A stretch of DNA of 64,000 nt from Spongilla lacustris (Eukaryota > Porifera > Demospongiae > Spongillida > Spongillidae). The notes beneath the pieces were generated by a model that saw only the letters and a program-made list of their open reading frames with translations, was not told the origin of the DNA and ran no database searches. Shown piece after piece: positions 1 through 16,700 of the stretch. Location: positions 5,460,473 to 5,524,472 of the forward strand of contig OX442431.1 in assembly GCA_949361645.1 (NCBI GenBank), given 5' to 3'. The position numbers and the translations under genes were made by a program. The first letter of the stretch is position 1. Every line of letters begins with the position of its first letter.

Positions 1-99
1 GTATACATGTATACATGTATAGTCTCATAGAACACCATGCATACAAATGCATACAATCTATAGGGTTTCCCTTCTTTTCTTTTCTTTTCCTTCCCTCTG

Positions 100-1147
100 T
101 CAGTTTGCCGGTCTCATAGCGCCACTACCACGCGCAGGTACCTGCGACAGCTGCTGCCGACACTCGGTGATCCTATGGTCGCCTTGGCAACGCACACAAA
201 CATGTCGAAACCGACAATACGGGTACTGACACCGCCCTTCGTTCCAAGAATAACAAGCTAGACGAGAACGGTCCTTTTGAGGGCCATGTTGCTGCCCATC
301 CCGTTTACCGCTGGAACCCGCCGACCCCCGTTGTCCCGGCGCCAAAGAACACTCGTCCTCGCCATGCATGGTCGGACTCCAGACACAACAGGCACGACCG
401 CACCTTCTGCACCCCCTGCTGAGCCAAGAACGTCATCGCGTATAGGGTGCTGTTTAGTTTCGACCAGTCCATCGAGGACACTGCTGCCTGCTGCCTAAAT
501 AATGAGTCGTACGCCTGCCAACCCTTCCCACCAAGACGCCGAGCTTCCCGTACGATAAGCGTTTGATATGCCAACAGCTGGCGTATCCGACCTGGATGCC
601 GACTCGCCACAACACACACATAAACTCCGAAACATTGCACCCAGCTTAGCAAGTCGGGCACCTCCCTCCTGCTCGCGAGTCTAGAGGTACTGCCATCAGC
701 GTTCTTCGCTTCACGCCCTTGCACCCGCCGGTCTGCCTCCAGGTTGTCGCGCAGCAACTCTGCCATGTCAACAAAGTCCCCCTTTAGTATCTTCTTCACT
801 AATTTCCCTGGGACCGGCGGAAGACCCTCGCTTACTACGAACGGCGAATCTTCCGGCACATCTATGTCCGCCGCCAACCGCCTCGCCTGGTCACTACGAC
901 CCGACTGGTCACCACGACCCGACTGGTCACTACGACCCGACTGCAGCTGGTCACTACGACCCGACTGCATGGTCACTACGACCCGACTGGTCACTATGAC
1001 CCGACTGCTCGCCCCCACCACGACTCGACTCAAGCACCACATCGCCCTCAAATGCAGCAGGCTCGCTGCCGACAATGGGAAGACCCAAACTCTCGACAGC
1101 CCGCATCTCTGGCATGACACCAAGAGTTCCGCCTCCATGTTCGCCAA
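100..1147 (-). pseudogene. Retroelement Gag-like protein, frameshifted
   Basis: Two overlapping minus-strand reading frames together look like one Gag-like protein. The first (1147 to 305) has a Ser/Gly/Arg/Gln repeat followed by a conserved helical block (around DLLSWVQCF, HPGRIRQLLAYQ, GWQAYDSLFRQQAA). The second (369 to 100) has a zinc-knuckle tail with a C-x7-C-x4-C-x3-H (C3H1-like) finger followed by C-x2-C-x3-H-x4-C. The block ends in CLLCLESDHAW just where the second frame opens, so a one- or two-base shift near 330-370 probably breaks an originally continuous ORF. This organisation is typical of the first ORF of tyrosine-recombinase (DIRS/Ngaro-like) or LTR retroelements in sponges and cnidarians, where the fingers bind element RNA. 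No reverse transcriptase or recombinase is visible nearby, so the copy is partial. Family assignment is from recall of related proteins, not a search. Confidence 0.55.
882..1012. repeat. In-frame minisatellite (GGTCACTACGACCCGACT)
   Basis: About seven imperfect copies of an 18-bp unit read on the minus strand as repeated SGRSDQ within the gag-like ORF. Variation in copy number would keep the frame. Confidence 0.8.
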
Positions 1148-2450
1148 CTCCTAAAGATATATAGCCTCATAAACGGCCCACCAGCATGATAGCCACCGAG
1201 TATTCGTGCACCATTGCAATAACAACGCACGCAAACATGCTCCCAGCCCCGTCCCTCCGACACTACAAGTGCGCCTGCCGCCACTCGCGCACATGCATGT
1301 AAATATATATATAAACGCCCTGGACATTAACACTCACCTCTGCTCGACGACTCCGGTACCAGTGACCCCACCGCACTGTTGGCCCTTTCGTCCATTATCT
1401 CCCTCACCGCATCTCTAATGAGCCTCTTTAAACTTTCTACATTGTCGTCCATATCTATCCTCCTGGCACCCTGCTGCAGCCCTCCACACGTTTGTCCGCC
1501 AACCTAAGGTGATGCCTGCCTAGCAACCTGTATATATGTAGACCTGACCCGCTGCCGTGCGCGCCACGTAGCGCCCGCCCCCAGCCCCGCCCCGCCCCCC
1601 TGCAAGTCGGTCCGGGCGCTGTTAACCCGGTCTAAACGTGCGTTCAAACCGTATTTGTCAAGGCTCGTTGCTAGGTCATTACGTGATCATTTCAATATTT
1701 CGGGGAACGAGGCTACTGTCCACGATTTGAATGGCCGCAAACTACTGTGAGATCAGCAACTGTCTTCATTCTAAATAGCGAAAAGCAATGATTGCGTGCA
1801 TACATGTACGTGTGTGATATGAAGTAATTAAACATGAATACTTGGCTTGGAAAGAACAGTGCGTGGGCATCATTGTATTGCAATGTTAGAGCAATAGAAA
1901 TATAGTGATTAGTTCACTCTTGAACGAAATTTTATTTACAACGTAGTTAATTGAAGATTGGGGTGTGCACTAAATAGGGTAGTCAGAAAGAACGTTATTG
2001 AACCGAATTTGAATGAGCTCATGCATTTTAGACAGAGAATCCAGGTTATCCAACTTAGTTCAAACACAAAGATACATTAGTACAAGGATTTGTGCTCTTT
2101 TTTCATGCATGCCAACATAAAACGCCTGGGTAGTTAAAGCACCCTTTGGGCATCGTGCAAATGGCCTCATACTTTGTAGCATAATGATTCAGTGCCTAAC
2201 TTAAATTAAAAAAACATACCATGTGATAGTTGGTTAACAATCGGAGTCAAGATTCGTTCCCAAAAAAATGCTACGAATTCAATGTGTCAAATAAAAAAAG
2301 AACAAGAACCAGCTCGAAATTAGACGATAGTGTCTCATTCTACAACTAATCGGGTCACTAAATCTAGCCATGCAGTCGGACTAACCTCGCAGGTGATTGA
2401 GCAACTTTCTTCTCTTCGCGATACACTTTTTCAATGTTACGAAATACGGG
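1148..2450. other. Non-coding stretch, no gene seen
   Basis: The first part (to ~1650) is GC-rich and may be the flank or leader of the gag-like element. The rest is AT-rich with no reading frame that resembles a protein. Confidence 0.5.
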
Positions 2451-2489
2451 TCCAATTTTCGACGTAGTTTTAGATCATCGATTTTCGGA

Positions 2490-2690
2490 CCCAATTACGC
2501 GATCTGTCACAGTACCTAACCAGTCTAAGAATGCTGCAGTTTCATGTTCAATCAAATCAAAGCTAAGTCTTCAAGAATATCTTAAGTATCTTCCGTAATT
2601 GATGGATGCAGAAAAGTCTTTATAAGCTTCAATTCTGAAAAGCTCCGTTCCGCAGCTGGTGCAACTCAGCAACTGTAGTGGAAGCTGTCA
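2490..2690 (-). pseudogene. hAT transposase C-terminal (dimerisation) remnant
   Basis: On the minus strand, about 2600-2670 reads VAPAAERSFSELKLIKTFL. This is a close match to the conserved hAT dimerisation-domain core (usually SAERSFSxLKxIKxxLR). One frameshift further downstream the sequence continues as RLSFDLIEHETAAFLDWL, matching the next conserved part of the same domain. Stops and at least one frameshift show it is dead. It is most like the TTF-type/ZMYM-type zinc-finger hAT transposases common in animals. Nothing upstream on the minus strand (above 2700) continues the protein, so this is a 3' fragment. Confidence 0.75.
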
Positions 2691-2699
2691 ATAAAATGC

Positions 2700-3955
2700 G
2701 CACCGTACATACGGTCCATTTTTATATGGGTGTTCCGCTGGGCCTTTAACACACGCGCATGAGCACGCTAACTAATTAAATTCATCCATTGTGGGCGTGT
2801 ACATATGTGGATTAATATATCGGTACGGTGGGCCTGGCACTTTTGCGCCATCTGCGCCCCGGTTAACCCGGCGCTGAATGTAACCATGCAATGCATTGTG
2901 TTTAAGCTGAGCATTTTGTTTTTATTGACTTTGACCGTGATGCATGCCCAAGCTTGCCTGCGTAGGCGGAGCTTTGCTCCTTAAGGGGGGAGTAGGGGGC
3001 CACTCCCTTCGGTCGTCTTGCGCGCGCGCCTTCGGCGCCATTCATCTCCGGTTTTTTGTTGTTGTTGCCCAGTGAAATTAACCCAAGCGAAAATAATCCC
3101 TGATCCGAATTAATGAAAATTTTCGATGGGGTATCAATGGGGGGTATAAGTGGGGTGGTATAGATGAGGTACATACTTTTAATCAAAATCAAACCGCCTC
3201 AATTCTGTCGAGTCCGCCTCCTCCCCCGGACTGTATTCCCTGGATGTACAATTTTTTTCTCTTTTTAATTACTTTTCATCTAATTGTATGTATTTCATGT
3301 TTTTATTTTTAATATAATTAATCAAAAAAAAAAAAAAAAAAAAGTTTCGTCAGCAGACGTCATGAGTTATTAAAAAGGTAATTGCAGATTATAGTACCTA
3401 TCGTCATCTTTTTAATACATCTATGAATAAATTATGCGTGGTTATTTGTCTTGATTTTAGTTCATCATATTATAATCAAATCGATTTTTAGAGTATATTT
3501 TAAAAAGATGTCAATGCGGAAAAATCAAAAGGATGACCGCCTATGTATGGGAGTCACATGCACGATCACTCCCCCTTTCCCCCGGACCACACACGGCACC
3601 AAGACTCACAAAATTCGAACATTTTGTATGCGTAAACATAATTTGACGCGGCAATAATTGTTGCGGCAGATCGGAGAGCTGTAAACTAAAAGCGATGCTT
3701 TGATGTATAGTATAGTTACATACGTGCGCCTGCAGTGACTGGCAAAGTCTTTACTTATGTGTCTCGGTCCTCCTACTAGCCTGAGCAGTGGATGCAATTG
3801 CCAATATGCATGCGTGCCGACAATTTAATTGGCGCGGTACGTCCGGTAATTATCATGCATAGCGGTGATCCGCTGGAGGGAGAAGTCAAGAACCACAATA
3901 TTTACATGTAAATAAATAAAAAACAGCCGGCTGAAAATAATTCGGCACGTGCGTT
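2700..3955. other. Non-coding stretch, no gene seen
   Basis: A mixed interval with a GC-rich patch (~2940-3050), a poly-A run (~3326-3343) and AT-rich DNA up to the AIG1-like gene. No supported gene. The poly-A tract could be a retroposon tail, but no source sequence was recognised. Confidence 0.4.
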
Positions 3956-4672
3956 TTAAATGATCACACAGTTTTCCTCTGTCATCGCAATAGCTATCAT
4001 CTCTTTTATCCTCCAGTGGCTACGGTTCACTTTCAGTCCTCCCTCCTGCTCCAATTCTGCACTCCTTATCTTTTGCATTATCTCATGGGGCTCCAGCGTC
4101 GATGATAAGTATTCTATCGGAGGGCACCGCATCGAATCATCAACGTTCACTGTCAAAAAGGCCCGTTGAAACGCGTCTTTTATTGCAGCCAAATCAAAGG
4201 GTTGCTCTGACGAAGAGGTGGCGATCACCGTCATGAATTTGAAAATATCCTTTCCGTAGAAGTGATTCAGCAGGCCAAGCTCCTCTGCACATGATGCACT
4301 GCACAGGTTCCGAGGTAGGAAGTACAAAACGCCACGGTAAGAAATGTCACTTTCCAAGTGAAAATTTACGAGTTCGTAAAGTAACGATAAGTTCTGCTTG
4401 ATGTTGCCAACTAAGTCAACGTCAGTTATGCGAATTCTCGTGCTTTCATTGGACAGTACCTGATACATCTTGGTACAGCTGTATGAACTCGAACCAGCGG
4501 ATTGATCGGACGTTTTAAAAAAGCTCATCTGGTTGAGGGTCAGAAAGCTTAGAAGATTCAAACCCAACATTTTGTTACCAGTCGTACTTTTTCCCAGTCC
4601 GCTACTTCCAATGAGCAGGTAGTCTTTAAATTCCATGTAGAATCCTTGATACGTAGTGCTGCAAAATTGCAT
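3956..4672 (-). CDS. AIG1/GIMAP-like GTPase with C-terminal CAAX box
   Basis: A single-exon ORF of 238 residues. A P-loop (G1) GSSGLGKS lies at residues 22-29 and continues as TTGNKMLG, typical of the AIG1/GIMAP (Toc34-like) G domain. A G3-like DxxG is DLVG (86-89). The family's usual G4 specificity motif ([T/N]KxD-type) is not recognisable; the expected segment reads VIATSSSEQPFD. The protein ends in ENCVII, a good CAAX box (Cys235). With Ile as last residue it would favour geranylgeranylation, so a membrane-anchored protein is likely. AIG1 GTPases act in membrane-scaffold and immune-type responses; the function here is unknown. An alternative start is Met13 (at 4636), which still keeps the whole P-loop. 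It is head-to-head with CDK7, 132 bp between start codons. Fold assignment is fairly sure, substrate specificity is not. Confidence 0.75.
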   Translation of the reverse strand: MQFCSTTYQGFYMEFKDYLLIGSSGLGKSTTGNKMLGLNLLSFLTLNQMSFFKTSDQSAGSSSYSCTKMYQVLSNESTRIRITDVDLVGNIKQNLSLLYELVNFHLESDISYRGVLYFLPRNLCSASCAEELGLLNHFYGKDIFKFMTVIATSSSEQPFDLAAIKDAFQRAFLTVNVDDSMRCPPIEYLSSTLEPHEIMQKIRSAELEQEGGLKVNRSHWRIKEMIAIAMTEENCVII

Positions 4673-4804
4673 GTTTTTTATACCGTGTGTATTGTATACA
4701 TTACGTCATGGCTAACTTGTCGCACCTTTTAACAGTGTTGAGTCTGGGGCTGAGCTATGTCAGCCGAGCGTACGTGAAAGTGTGCTTTACATAGAAAACA
4801 CGTA
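4673..4804. promoter_or_regulatory. Divergent promoter, AIG1-like / CDK7
   Basis: Only 132 bp separate the two divergent start codons, so both 5' UTRs and core promoters must share this interval or overlap coding sequence. A CRE-like TTACGTCA lies near 4702. No convincing TATA box for CDK7 was seen. Confidence 0.55.
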
Positions 4805-5812
4805 ATGTCGAAACGCTACCACAAGACAGAGTTCCTGGGAGAAGGCCAGTATGCCACCGTCTTTAAAGCAGAAGACACGGAGAACGGAAATGTCATCGTG
4901 GCCGTGAAGAAGATCAAGATAGGACAGAAGGCTGACGCAATGGACGGCATCAACAGAACCGCGCTCAGGGAAATTAAGCTTCTACAGGAGCTGCACCATC
5001 CTAACGTCATCGGCCTGCTAGACGTCCACGGTCACAAATCCAACATCAGCCTCATATTCGACTACATGGACACGGATCTTGAGGTGATAATTCAAGACTC
5101 CTCCATCCTCCTCACCCCTGCCCACAGCAAGGCCTATATCCTCATGACCCTCCAAGGCCTGGAGTACCTACACTCACACTGGATACTCCACCGCGACCTC
5201 AAGCCCAACAACCTGCTGCTCAATAGCAAAGGGATCCTCAAGGTCACCGACTTTGGCCTGGCGAAAGCCTTTGGGAGCCCGAACCGCGCGCTGACCCACC
5301 AGGTCGTCACCAGGTGGTACCGGTCTCCGGAGCTCCTGTTTGGGGCGCGCCTCTATGGGACCGGCGTGGACATCTGGGCCGTCGGGTGCATTATGGCGGA
5401 GCTCCTCCTACGTGTCCCCTTCCTCCAGGGGGACACTGACCTCGGCCAGCTGTCAAAGATATTCGAAGTTTGCGGCAGCCCCACGAGGGAGACGTGGCCT
5501 GGCGCCTTCACCCTCCCCGACTACGTGGCCTTCAAGGAGTGTCCCGGCATACCCTTGAAGGAGATATTTACCGCCGCCAGCGATGACATCTTGGACCTTC
5601 TGCACTGGACCATGGCCCTCGACCCCTCCAAGAGGTGCACCGCAACACAGGCGCTGCAGTCCCTCTACTTCAGGAGTCGGCCGCCTCCCACTCCTGGTCC
5701 CCAGCTTCCCCTGCCCAAGTCCAGGAAGGACTCCCAACACCAGCTGCAGCAGATGGATATGGTGGTGAAGAGGGAACCTCTGAAAGAGACGGTGAAAAGG
5801 TTAGAGTTCTGA
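4805..5812 (+). CDS. CDK7: Cyclin-dependent kinase 7 (CAK/TFIIH kinase)
   Basis: An uninterrupted 335-codon ORF with all protein kinase landmarks: glycine loop GEGQYATV (12-19), catalytic Lys35 in AVKK, CDK7-type [11 protein letters not shown] helix (50-60), HRDLKPNN (129-136, catalytic Asp131), DFG (149-151) and a T-loop [17 protein letters not shown]. This keeps both CDK7 activation sites: Ser158 (human Ser164 equivalent) and Thr164 (human Thr170). The APE motif is SPE. Length is close to human CDK7 (346). The C-terminal tail is Pro/Lys-rich. CDK7 with cyclin H and MAT1 activates cell-cycle CDKs and, within TFIIH, phosphorylates the RNA polymerase II CTD. It is odd that the gene has no introns while its neighbours have 6-16 exons. 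It is convergent with the coiled-coil gene, whose stop lies ~160 bp away. Confidence 0.97.
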   Translation: MSKRYHKTEFLGEGQYATVFKAEDTENGNVIVAVKKIKIGQKADAMDGINRTALREIKLLQELHHPNVIGLLDVHGHKSNISLIFDYMDTDLEVIIQDSSILLTPAHSKAYILMTLQGLEYLHSHWILHRDLKPNNLLLNSKGILKVTDFGLAKAFGSPNRALTHQVVTRWYRSPELLFGARLYGTGVDIWAVGCIMAELLLRVPFLQGDTDLGQLSKIFEVCGSPTRETWPGAFTLPDYVAFKECPGIPLKEIFTAASDDILDLLHWTMALDPSKRCTATQALQSLYFRSRPPPTPGPQLPLPKSRKDSQHQLQQMDMVVKREPLKETVKRLEF

Positions 5813-5970
5813 TGAGGTGGTCAGTGTGTTTGGGTCAATGTTTGTGTGTTTGTGTGTTTGTGGTCATATCTGTCTCTTTTTGCAAGTGAATGATTATGTA
5901 ATGTTTGTGGTTTGTACTTGCTACACTGTACAGTATATGAGTTCTGAAACATATTGACCAATGAAGACTG

Positions 5971-8107
5971 CTAGAACTTCTGTGGTTTCTTCCCAATCTC
6001 CAACCTTTTCTTTTCTTCTCGATTCTACAGGATGGTGGGTGTGTGGGTGTGGGGACAAACATGATGTCATTGCCCATGTCCAGGGATGCCATGTGCAAAG
6101 GTCACACACACCTGGTGTTGTAGAAATCTGATCCTGGCATCTAGCCCATCGTCATTGTTTCCTTGCTGTGCCATGAATGTCTTCATCTCATTTAGCTCCT
6201 TGACCAGTTGTGCTGCAAAAGCATAAGAACACCCCCATAACCACACCTCCCATACCCCATAACTACACCCTAACCACATCCATAACCACACTACTCATAC
6301 CCCATAACCACACCTCTCATACAATGCCCCTTAGTCCTGCACTGTACCTATCTCACTCTGGTGGTTGGACCTCAATGTAGCTAGTTCTTTTTCTAGCTCT
6401 GATATCTGTAGGAGAATGGCCATGGCTTACCATCATGCACCAATAACACTATCCACATGATTGCCTACAACCACCTCCCCCTCCTACCCTCCTCACTACC
6501 CACCACCTCCCCACCCACCACCTTCCCTCCTCACTACCCACCTCCTCCACCTTCCCTCCTCACTACCTCCACCTACCCTCCTCTCCAGTGTCTTCACAGT
6601 CACACTGTACTGTCCCTGAAGAGTCACTATGGCAGCCTCAGAGTTCTGCTTCATTTTAGCCAGCTCTGTCTCCAGTCGTCTCACCTCTTCTTTGGAGGCA
6701 GTGAGGGCACTCACACTAGTACCTAGTTGTGACTGGCAAGGTGAAAACAGAGATGTGTCATTATTGAACCCCTGTGGTATTCCTACCTAACAGTACTGCT
6801 GTGCTGGCATTATCAAGTACATGTACACGCATGAACCTTTGTGTTGTTGCTAACCTTTAATTTTGATATCTCTAAAGCCATCTTCCGGTTCTCCGAGGTC
6901 TGCTGGGAAACTTGCTCTGAAGCTGTCTTGTGTGACTTCTCTGACGTTTCTTTCTCCGCCGACAGACACTTTGTCAGCTCTTTCATCTTGTCTGTCAGCT
7001 TCGATATCTTATGTGGCACACGAGGGTGGGGTGGGGTGGGGGGGGGGGGGGACTCTTCATCACAGGTTGTGGGCCCAAGTCTTGTTGCTCACCTTATCCT
7101 GGTACTCCTTGAGGACTTTGCTCTTTTCCTTCACGTCTGCCTGCAGACCTTCCACTTCCTTCCTGCTGGTCTCCTGCAGTCCCTTCAGCTCCCTCTGGGC
7201 CCCGCCAAGCTCCCCCTCCCTGGCCACGAGCTGGGCCCTCACCTCAGCCAGACTGGCCTCCAAGTTCTTCCTCCTCTTCTCCTCTGTCACGGCCTCCATG
7301 CTCATCTTGGCATTCTGCTGCACCAGGGCTGCCTCCTGTTGGGACGTCCTGGACAGCTTGTCTTTGGTGGTGTCCAGCTCCTCTTGGAGGGCAGTCAGCT
7401 GGCCTCTTATCTCATTGGTCCGCTGTTCCAGCATCTCCATCACTATGGAGACACAAAGTGAGCCTTGGTCATCAACATTGCTAAAGTTCTTACTAGAAGT
7501 ACATAAGGGCTGCTTGAATCCTCAACCACACAAGCACTCATAGTATTTCTATGTACTCATATAACACTCACTTCTTTGCCATAAGAGCTCCATGCTTTTC
7601 TGTACTTGTTTTTCTGCACTTTGTGTCTATGGATGGATTTAAATCGGAGGAAAGAAAAAAAATAAATTTGTAACGGCATCCTTTTAAAACGAGTAGATCT
7701 GCTGGTAATATAGTTGTATTGAAACAACAGTGTGGGAATAATACGGTGGTTTATCTAGATTTTGTAAGGGCGCAGCTTATTAAATCTAAGGCTTTGGCTT
7801 TTAGACCTGGTTACTCGCAATGTGTCGATGTAATTTTGATTCCCTTATGTTCATTTCAGGCAATGCCTCATAGTCAATTAATTCTGACCTCCACTAGGAG
7901 GTGTTTCATGGCCTGGTCCAGATCCGAGCTGGCTTCTTGTAAAAAGGCCGCTGGAGGTTGAGCTTCCTTGCTGCATGAGCTGGAGTTGAGCGTGAGCTTG
8001 CTCGGTAGCTTGCCGTTGGTAGGTGGGAGGGGCTGTATATCTGCGGCGAGTCCACCTGTCGAACTAGATGACGACAGGGTCCTAGCAATTTGAAAACTCG
8101 AATCCAT
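5971..8107 (-). CDS. Coiled-coil protein, 381 aa, 8 exons
   Basis: Exons on the minus strand: 8107-7889, 7626-7572, 7442-7093, 7007-6855, 6732-6577, 6405-6348, 6212-6112 and 6024-5971. All junctions use GT...AG and keep frame, giving 1146 nt. The N-terminal ~50 residues (start MDSSFQIARTL) are Ser/Pro-rich and likely disordered. From about residue 55 onward it is almost entirely heptad-like helix rich in Glu, Lys, Leu and Gln (for example LEQRTNEIRGQLTALQEEL, ISKLTDKMKELTKCL). The tail is basic (REEKKRLEIGKKPQKF). No catalytic domain is visible, so a structural or scaffold role (cytoskeleton, Golgi or centrosome) is possible, but I do not recognise an orthologue. Its start is ~145 bp from the SQLE stop, in the same orientation. 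Exon structure is well supported; function is unknown. Confidence 0.8.
6220..6335. repeat. Short tandem repeat in coiled-coil intron
   Basis: Imperfect copies of CCCATAACCACAC(CT) between exons 6 and 7 of the coiled-coil gene. Confidence 0.6.
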
Positions 8108-8252
8108 TTTTACTGCCTGGCCCTTCAATCGGCCACGTAACCTCTCGAATAACAATTGACTACAGATACCGTTACATAGCAACAAACATTAAACAATAAA
8201 ATTTGATTCATACTCTATAATGACAAAACAAATAAAAAGGCGATGCACGTAG

Positions 8253-13599
<5,347 letters not shown>

Positions 13600-13765
13600 C
13601 GATGGATATTACGTGTGTTCATGCAATCATGGAATGCCGCGCGATCGTGCACAGCAGATCAGGTCAGCCCATCTTTTGCGCCGCGCGCAATAGCGCCGGC
13701 CGCATGGAAATAGCGGTCCCATTCCCAGTCAAACGGGTTATGGGTGTGGGACCGTGGCCGCAAGC
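13600..13765. promoter_or_regulatory. Divergent promoter, SQLE / GNB1L
   Basis: 166 bp separate the two divergent start codons. The interval is locally CpG-rich (around GCGCCGCGCGCAATAGCGCC, ~13678-13697), like a shared CpG-type promoter. I could not see a clear sterol-response element. Confidence 0.6.
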
Positions 13766-16700
13766 ATGCACAGCGAAGTAGCTGCACATGTGAAGGTCCA
13801 AGCAGGGGAAGTGCAGGCACCGCCACCACCTGACCCTGTCTACACGTTACGACCCCATTCGGGAGAAGTCACAACCCTGAAGTTTGTCAGCTCCGACTCC
13901 ATATTTGGCCTGCTCTCAGGGTGCGTTTGAAATGTACACACGTGTGTATAAGTAGTGCACTGGCATATTGATAAATTTGGGTATTATAGCACGACATCCG
14001 GACAGTTCAGCCTTTGGGACCTCGGTACGAAGAGGCAGTGCTGGACTGAAGCATGCGGGGCTGCTGTATTGTCGGTGAACCACTTCACTGCAGCTGGCAA
14101 GCGGCTGATTTTAAGGTACGTGTTCTGTCTGTCGTGTGCGTAAGATATCGAGGGAGAGGGACAAGTGGGAGGAGGAGAGGGAGAGGGAGGAGAGAGGGAG
14201 AGGGAGAGAGAGAGGGAGAGGGAGGAGAGAGAACGGGAGAGAGAAAGTAAGTATGAGAGAAAGCTCCGTTTAGTTTTTGGTTTTAAAACGTGAGCTCCAA
14301 TGCAAGGTGTCGTCTGTTGAATTGTTTGGGCAAGCAGGCCTGCTTCAGACGTGTTCCAAGAGTGAACTTAATGTGTAGTGATGTGCACTCCATACCAGCC
14401 AACTAAAGGATGCAACAGTGCTCATATGGGACTTGTCTGAAAGGAGACAGCAGGGATTGCTATCCATTGAGAACCCTGCGTTCTGTCAACTGTCACCATT
14501 CTGCAGTGTAATAGAAGGTAATTATTTGTGCAGTAGCGTTTTGTATGTGGTGTGCATGTGTTTGAACATGTATGTGTGTGTGTGTGTGTGTATGTGGTGT
14601 GCATGTGTTTGAACATGTATGTGTGTGTGTGTGTATGTGGTGTGCATGTGTGTGAACATGTATGTGTGTATGTGGTGTGCATGTGTTTGAACATGTGTGT
14701 GTGTATGTGGTGTGCATGTGTTTGAACATGTATGTGTGTGTGGTGTGCATGTGTTTGAACATGTATGTATGTGTGTGTATGTGGTGTGCATGTGTTTGAA
14801 CATGTATGTGTGTGTGTGTGTGTGGTGTGCATGTGTTTGAACATGTATGTGTGTATGTGGTGTGCATGTGTTTGAACATGTATGTATGTGTGTGTATGTG
14901 GTGTGCATGTGTTTGAACATGTATGTGTGTGTGTGTGTGGTGTGCATGTGTTTGAACATGTATGTGTGTATGTGGTGTGCATGTGTTTGAACATGTATGT
15001 ATGTGTGTGTATGTGGTGTGCATGTGTTTGAACATGTATGTGTGTGTGTGTGTGGTGTGCATGTGTTTGAACATGTATGTGTGTATGTGGTGTGCATGTG
15101 TTTGAACATGTATGTATGTGTGTGTATGTGGTGTGCATGTGTTTGAACATGTATGTATGTGTGTGTATGTGGTGTGCATGTGTTTGAACATGTATGTATG
15201 TGTGTATGTGGTGTGCATGTATTTGAACATGTATGTATGTGTGTGTATGTGGTGTGCATGTATTTGAACATGTATGTGTGTATGTGGTGTGCATGTGTTT
15301 AAACATGTATGTGTGTGTGTGTATGTGGTGTGCATGTGTTTGAACATGTATGTGTGTGTGTGTATGTGGTGTGCATGTATTTGAACATGTATGTGTGTAT
15401 GTGGTGTGCATGTGTTTAAACATGTATGTGTGTGTGTGTATGTGGTGTGCATGTGTTTAAACATGTATGTGTGTGTATGTGGTGTGCATGTGTTTGAACA
15501 TTATGTGTGTGTGTATGTGGTGTGCATGTGTTTGAACATGTATGTGTGTGTATGTGGTGTGCATGTGTTTGAACATGTATGTGTGTATGTGGTGTGCATG
15601 TGTTTAAACATGTATGTGTGTGTGTGTATGTGGTGTGCATGTGTTTGAACATGTATGTATGTGTGTATGTGGTGTGCATGTGTTTGAACATGTATGTATG
15701 TGTGTGTATGTGGTGTGCATGTGTTTGAACATGTATGTGTGTGTGTATGTGGTGTGCATGTGTTTGAACATGTATGTGTGTGTGTATGTGGTGTGCATGT
15801 ATTTGAACATGTATGTGTGTGTATGTGGTGTGCATGTGTTTAAACATGTATGTATGTGTGTATGTGGTGTGCATGTGTTTAAACATGTATGTGTGTGTGT
15901 ATGTGGTGTGCATGTGTTTAAACATGTATGTGTGTGTGTATGTGGTGTGCATGTGTTTAAACATGTATGTGTGTGTATGTGGTGTGCATGTGTTTAAACA
16001 TGTATGTGTGTGTATGTGGTGTGCATGTGTTTGAACATGTGTGTGTGGTGTGCATGTGTTTGAACATGTATGTGCGTGTGTGTGGTGTGCATGTGTTTGA
16101 ACATGTATGTGTGTGTGTGTGTGGTGTGCATGTGTTTGAACATGTATGTGTGTATGTGGTGTGCATGTGTTTAAACATGTATGTGTGTGTGTGTATGTGG
16201 TGTGCATGTGTTTAAACATGTATGTGTGTGTGTGTGTATGTGGTGTGCATGTGTTTGAACATGTATGTGTGTATGTGGTGTGCATGTGTTTAAACATGTA
16301 TGTGTGTGTGTGTATGTGGTGTGCATGTGTTTAAACATGTATGTGTGTGTATGTGGTGTGCATGTGTTTGAACATGTATGTGTGTATGTGGTGTGCATGT
16401 GTTTAAACATGTATGTGTGTGTGTGTATGTGGTGTGCATGTGTTTGAACATGTATGTGTGTGTATGTGGTGTGCATGTGTTTGAACATGTATGTGTGTGT
16501 GTATGTGGTGTGCATGTGTTTGAACATGTATGTGTGTGTATGTGGTGTGCATGTGTTTAAACATGTATGTGTGTGTATGTGGTGTGCATGTGTTTAAACA
16601 TGTATGTGGTGTGCATGTGTTTGAACATGTATGTGTGTGTGTGGTGTGCATGTGTTTGAACATGTATGTGCGTGTGTGTGTGGTGTGCATGTGTTTGAAC

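Noticed and set aside
6863..7543. Plus-strand 226-codon frame
   Set aside because: Antisense of the coiled-coil exons, whose splice sites all fit on the minus strand.
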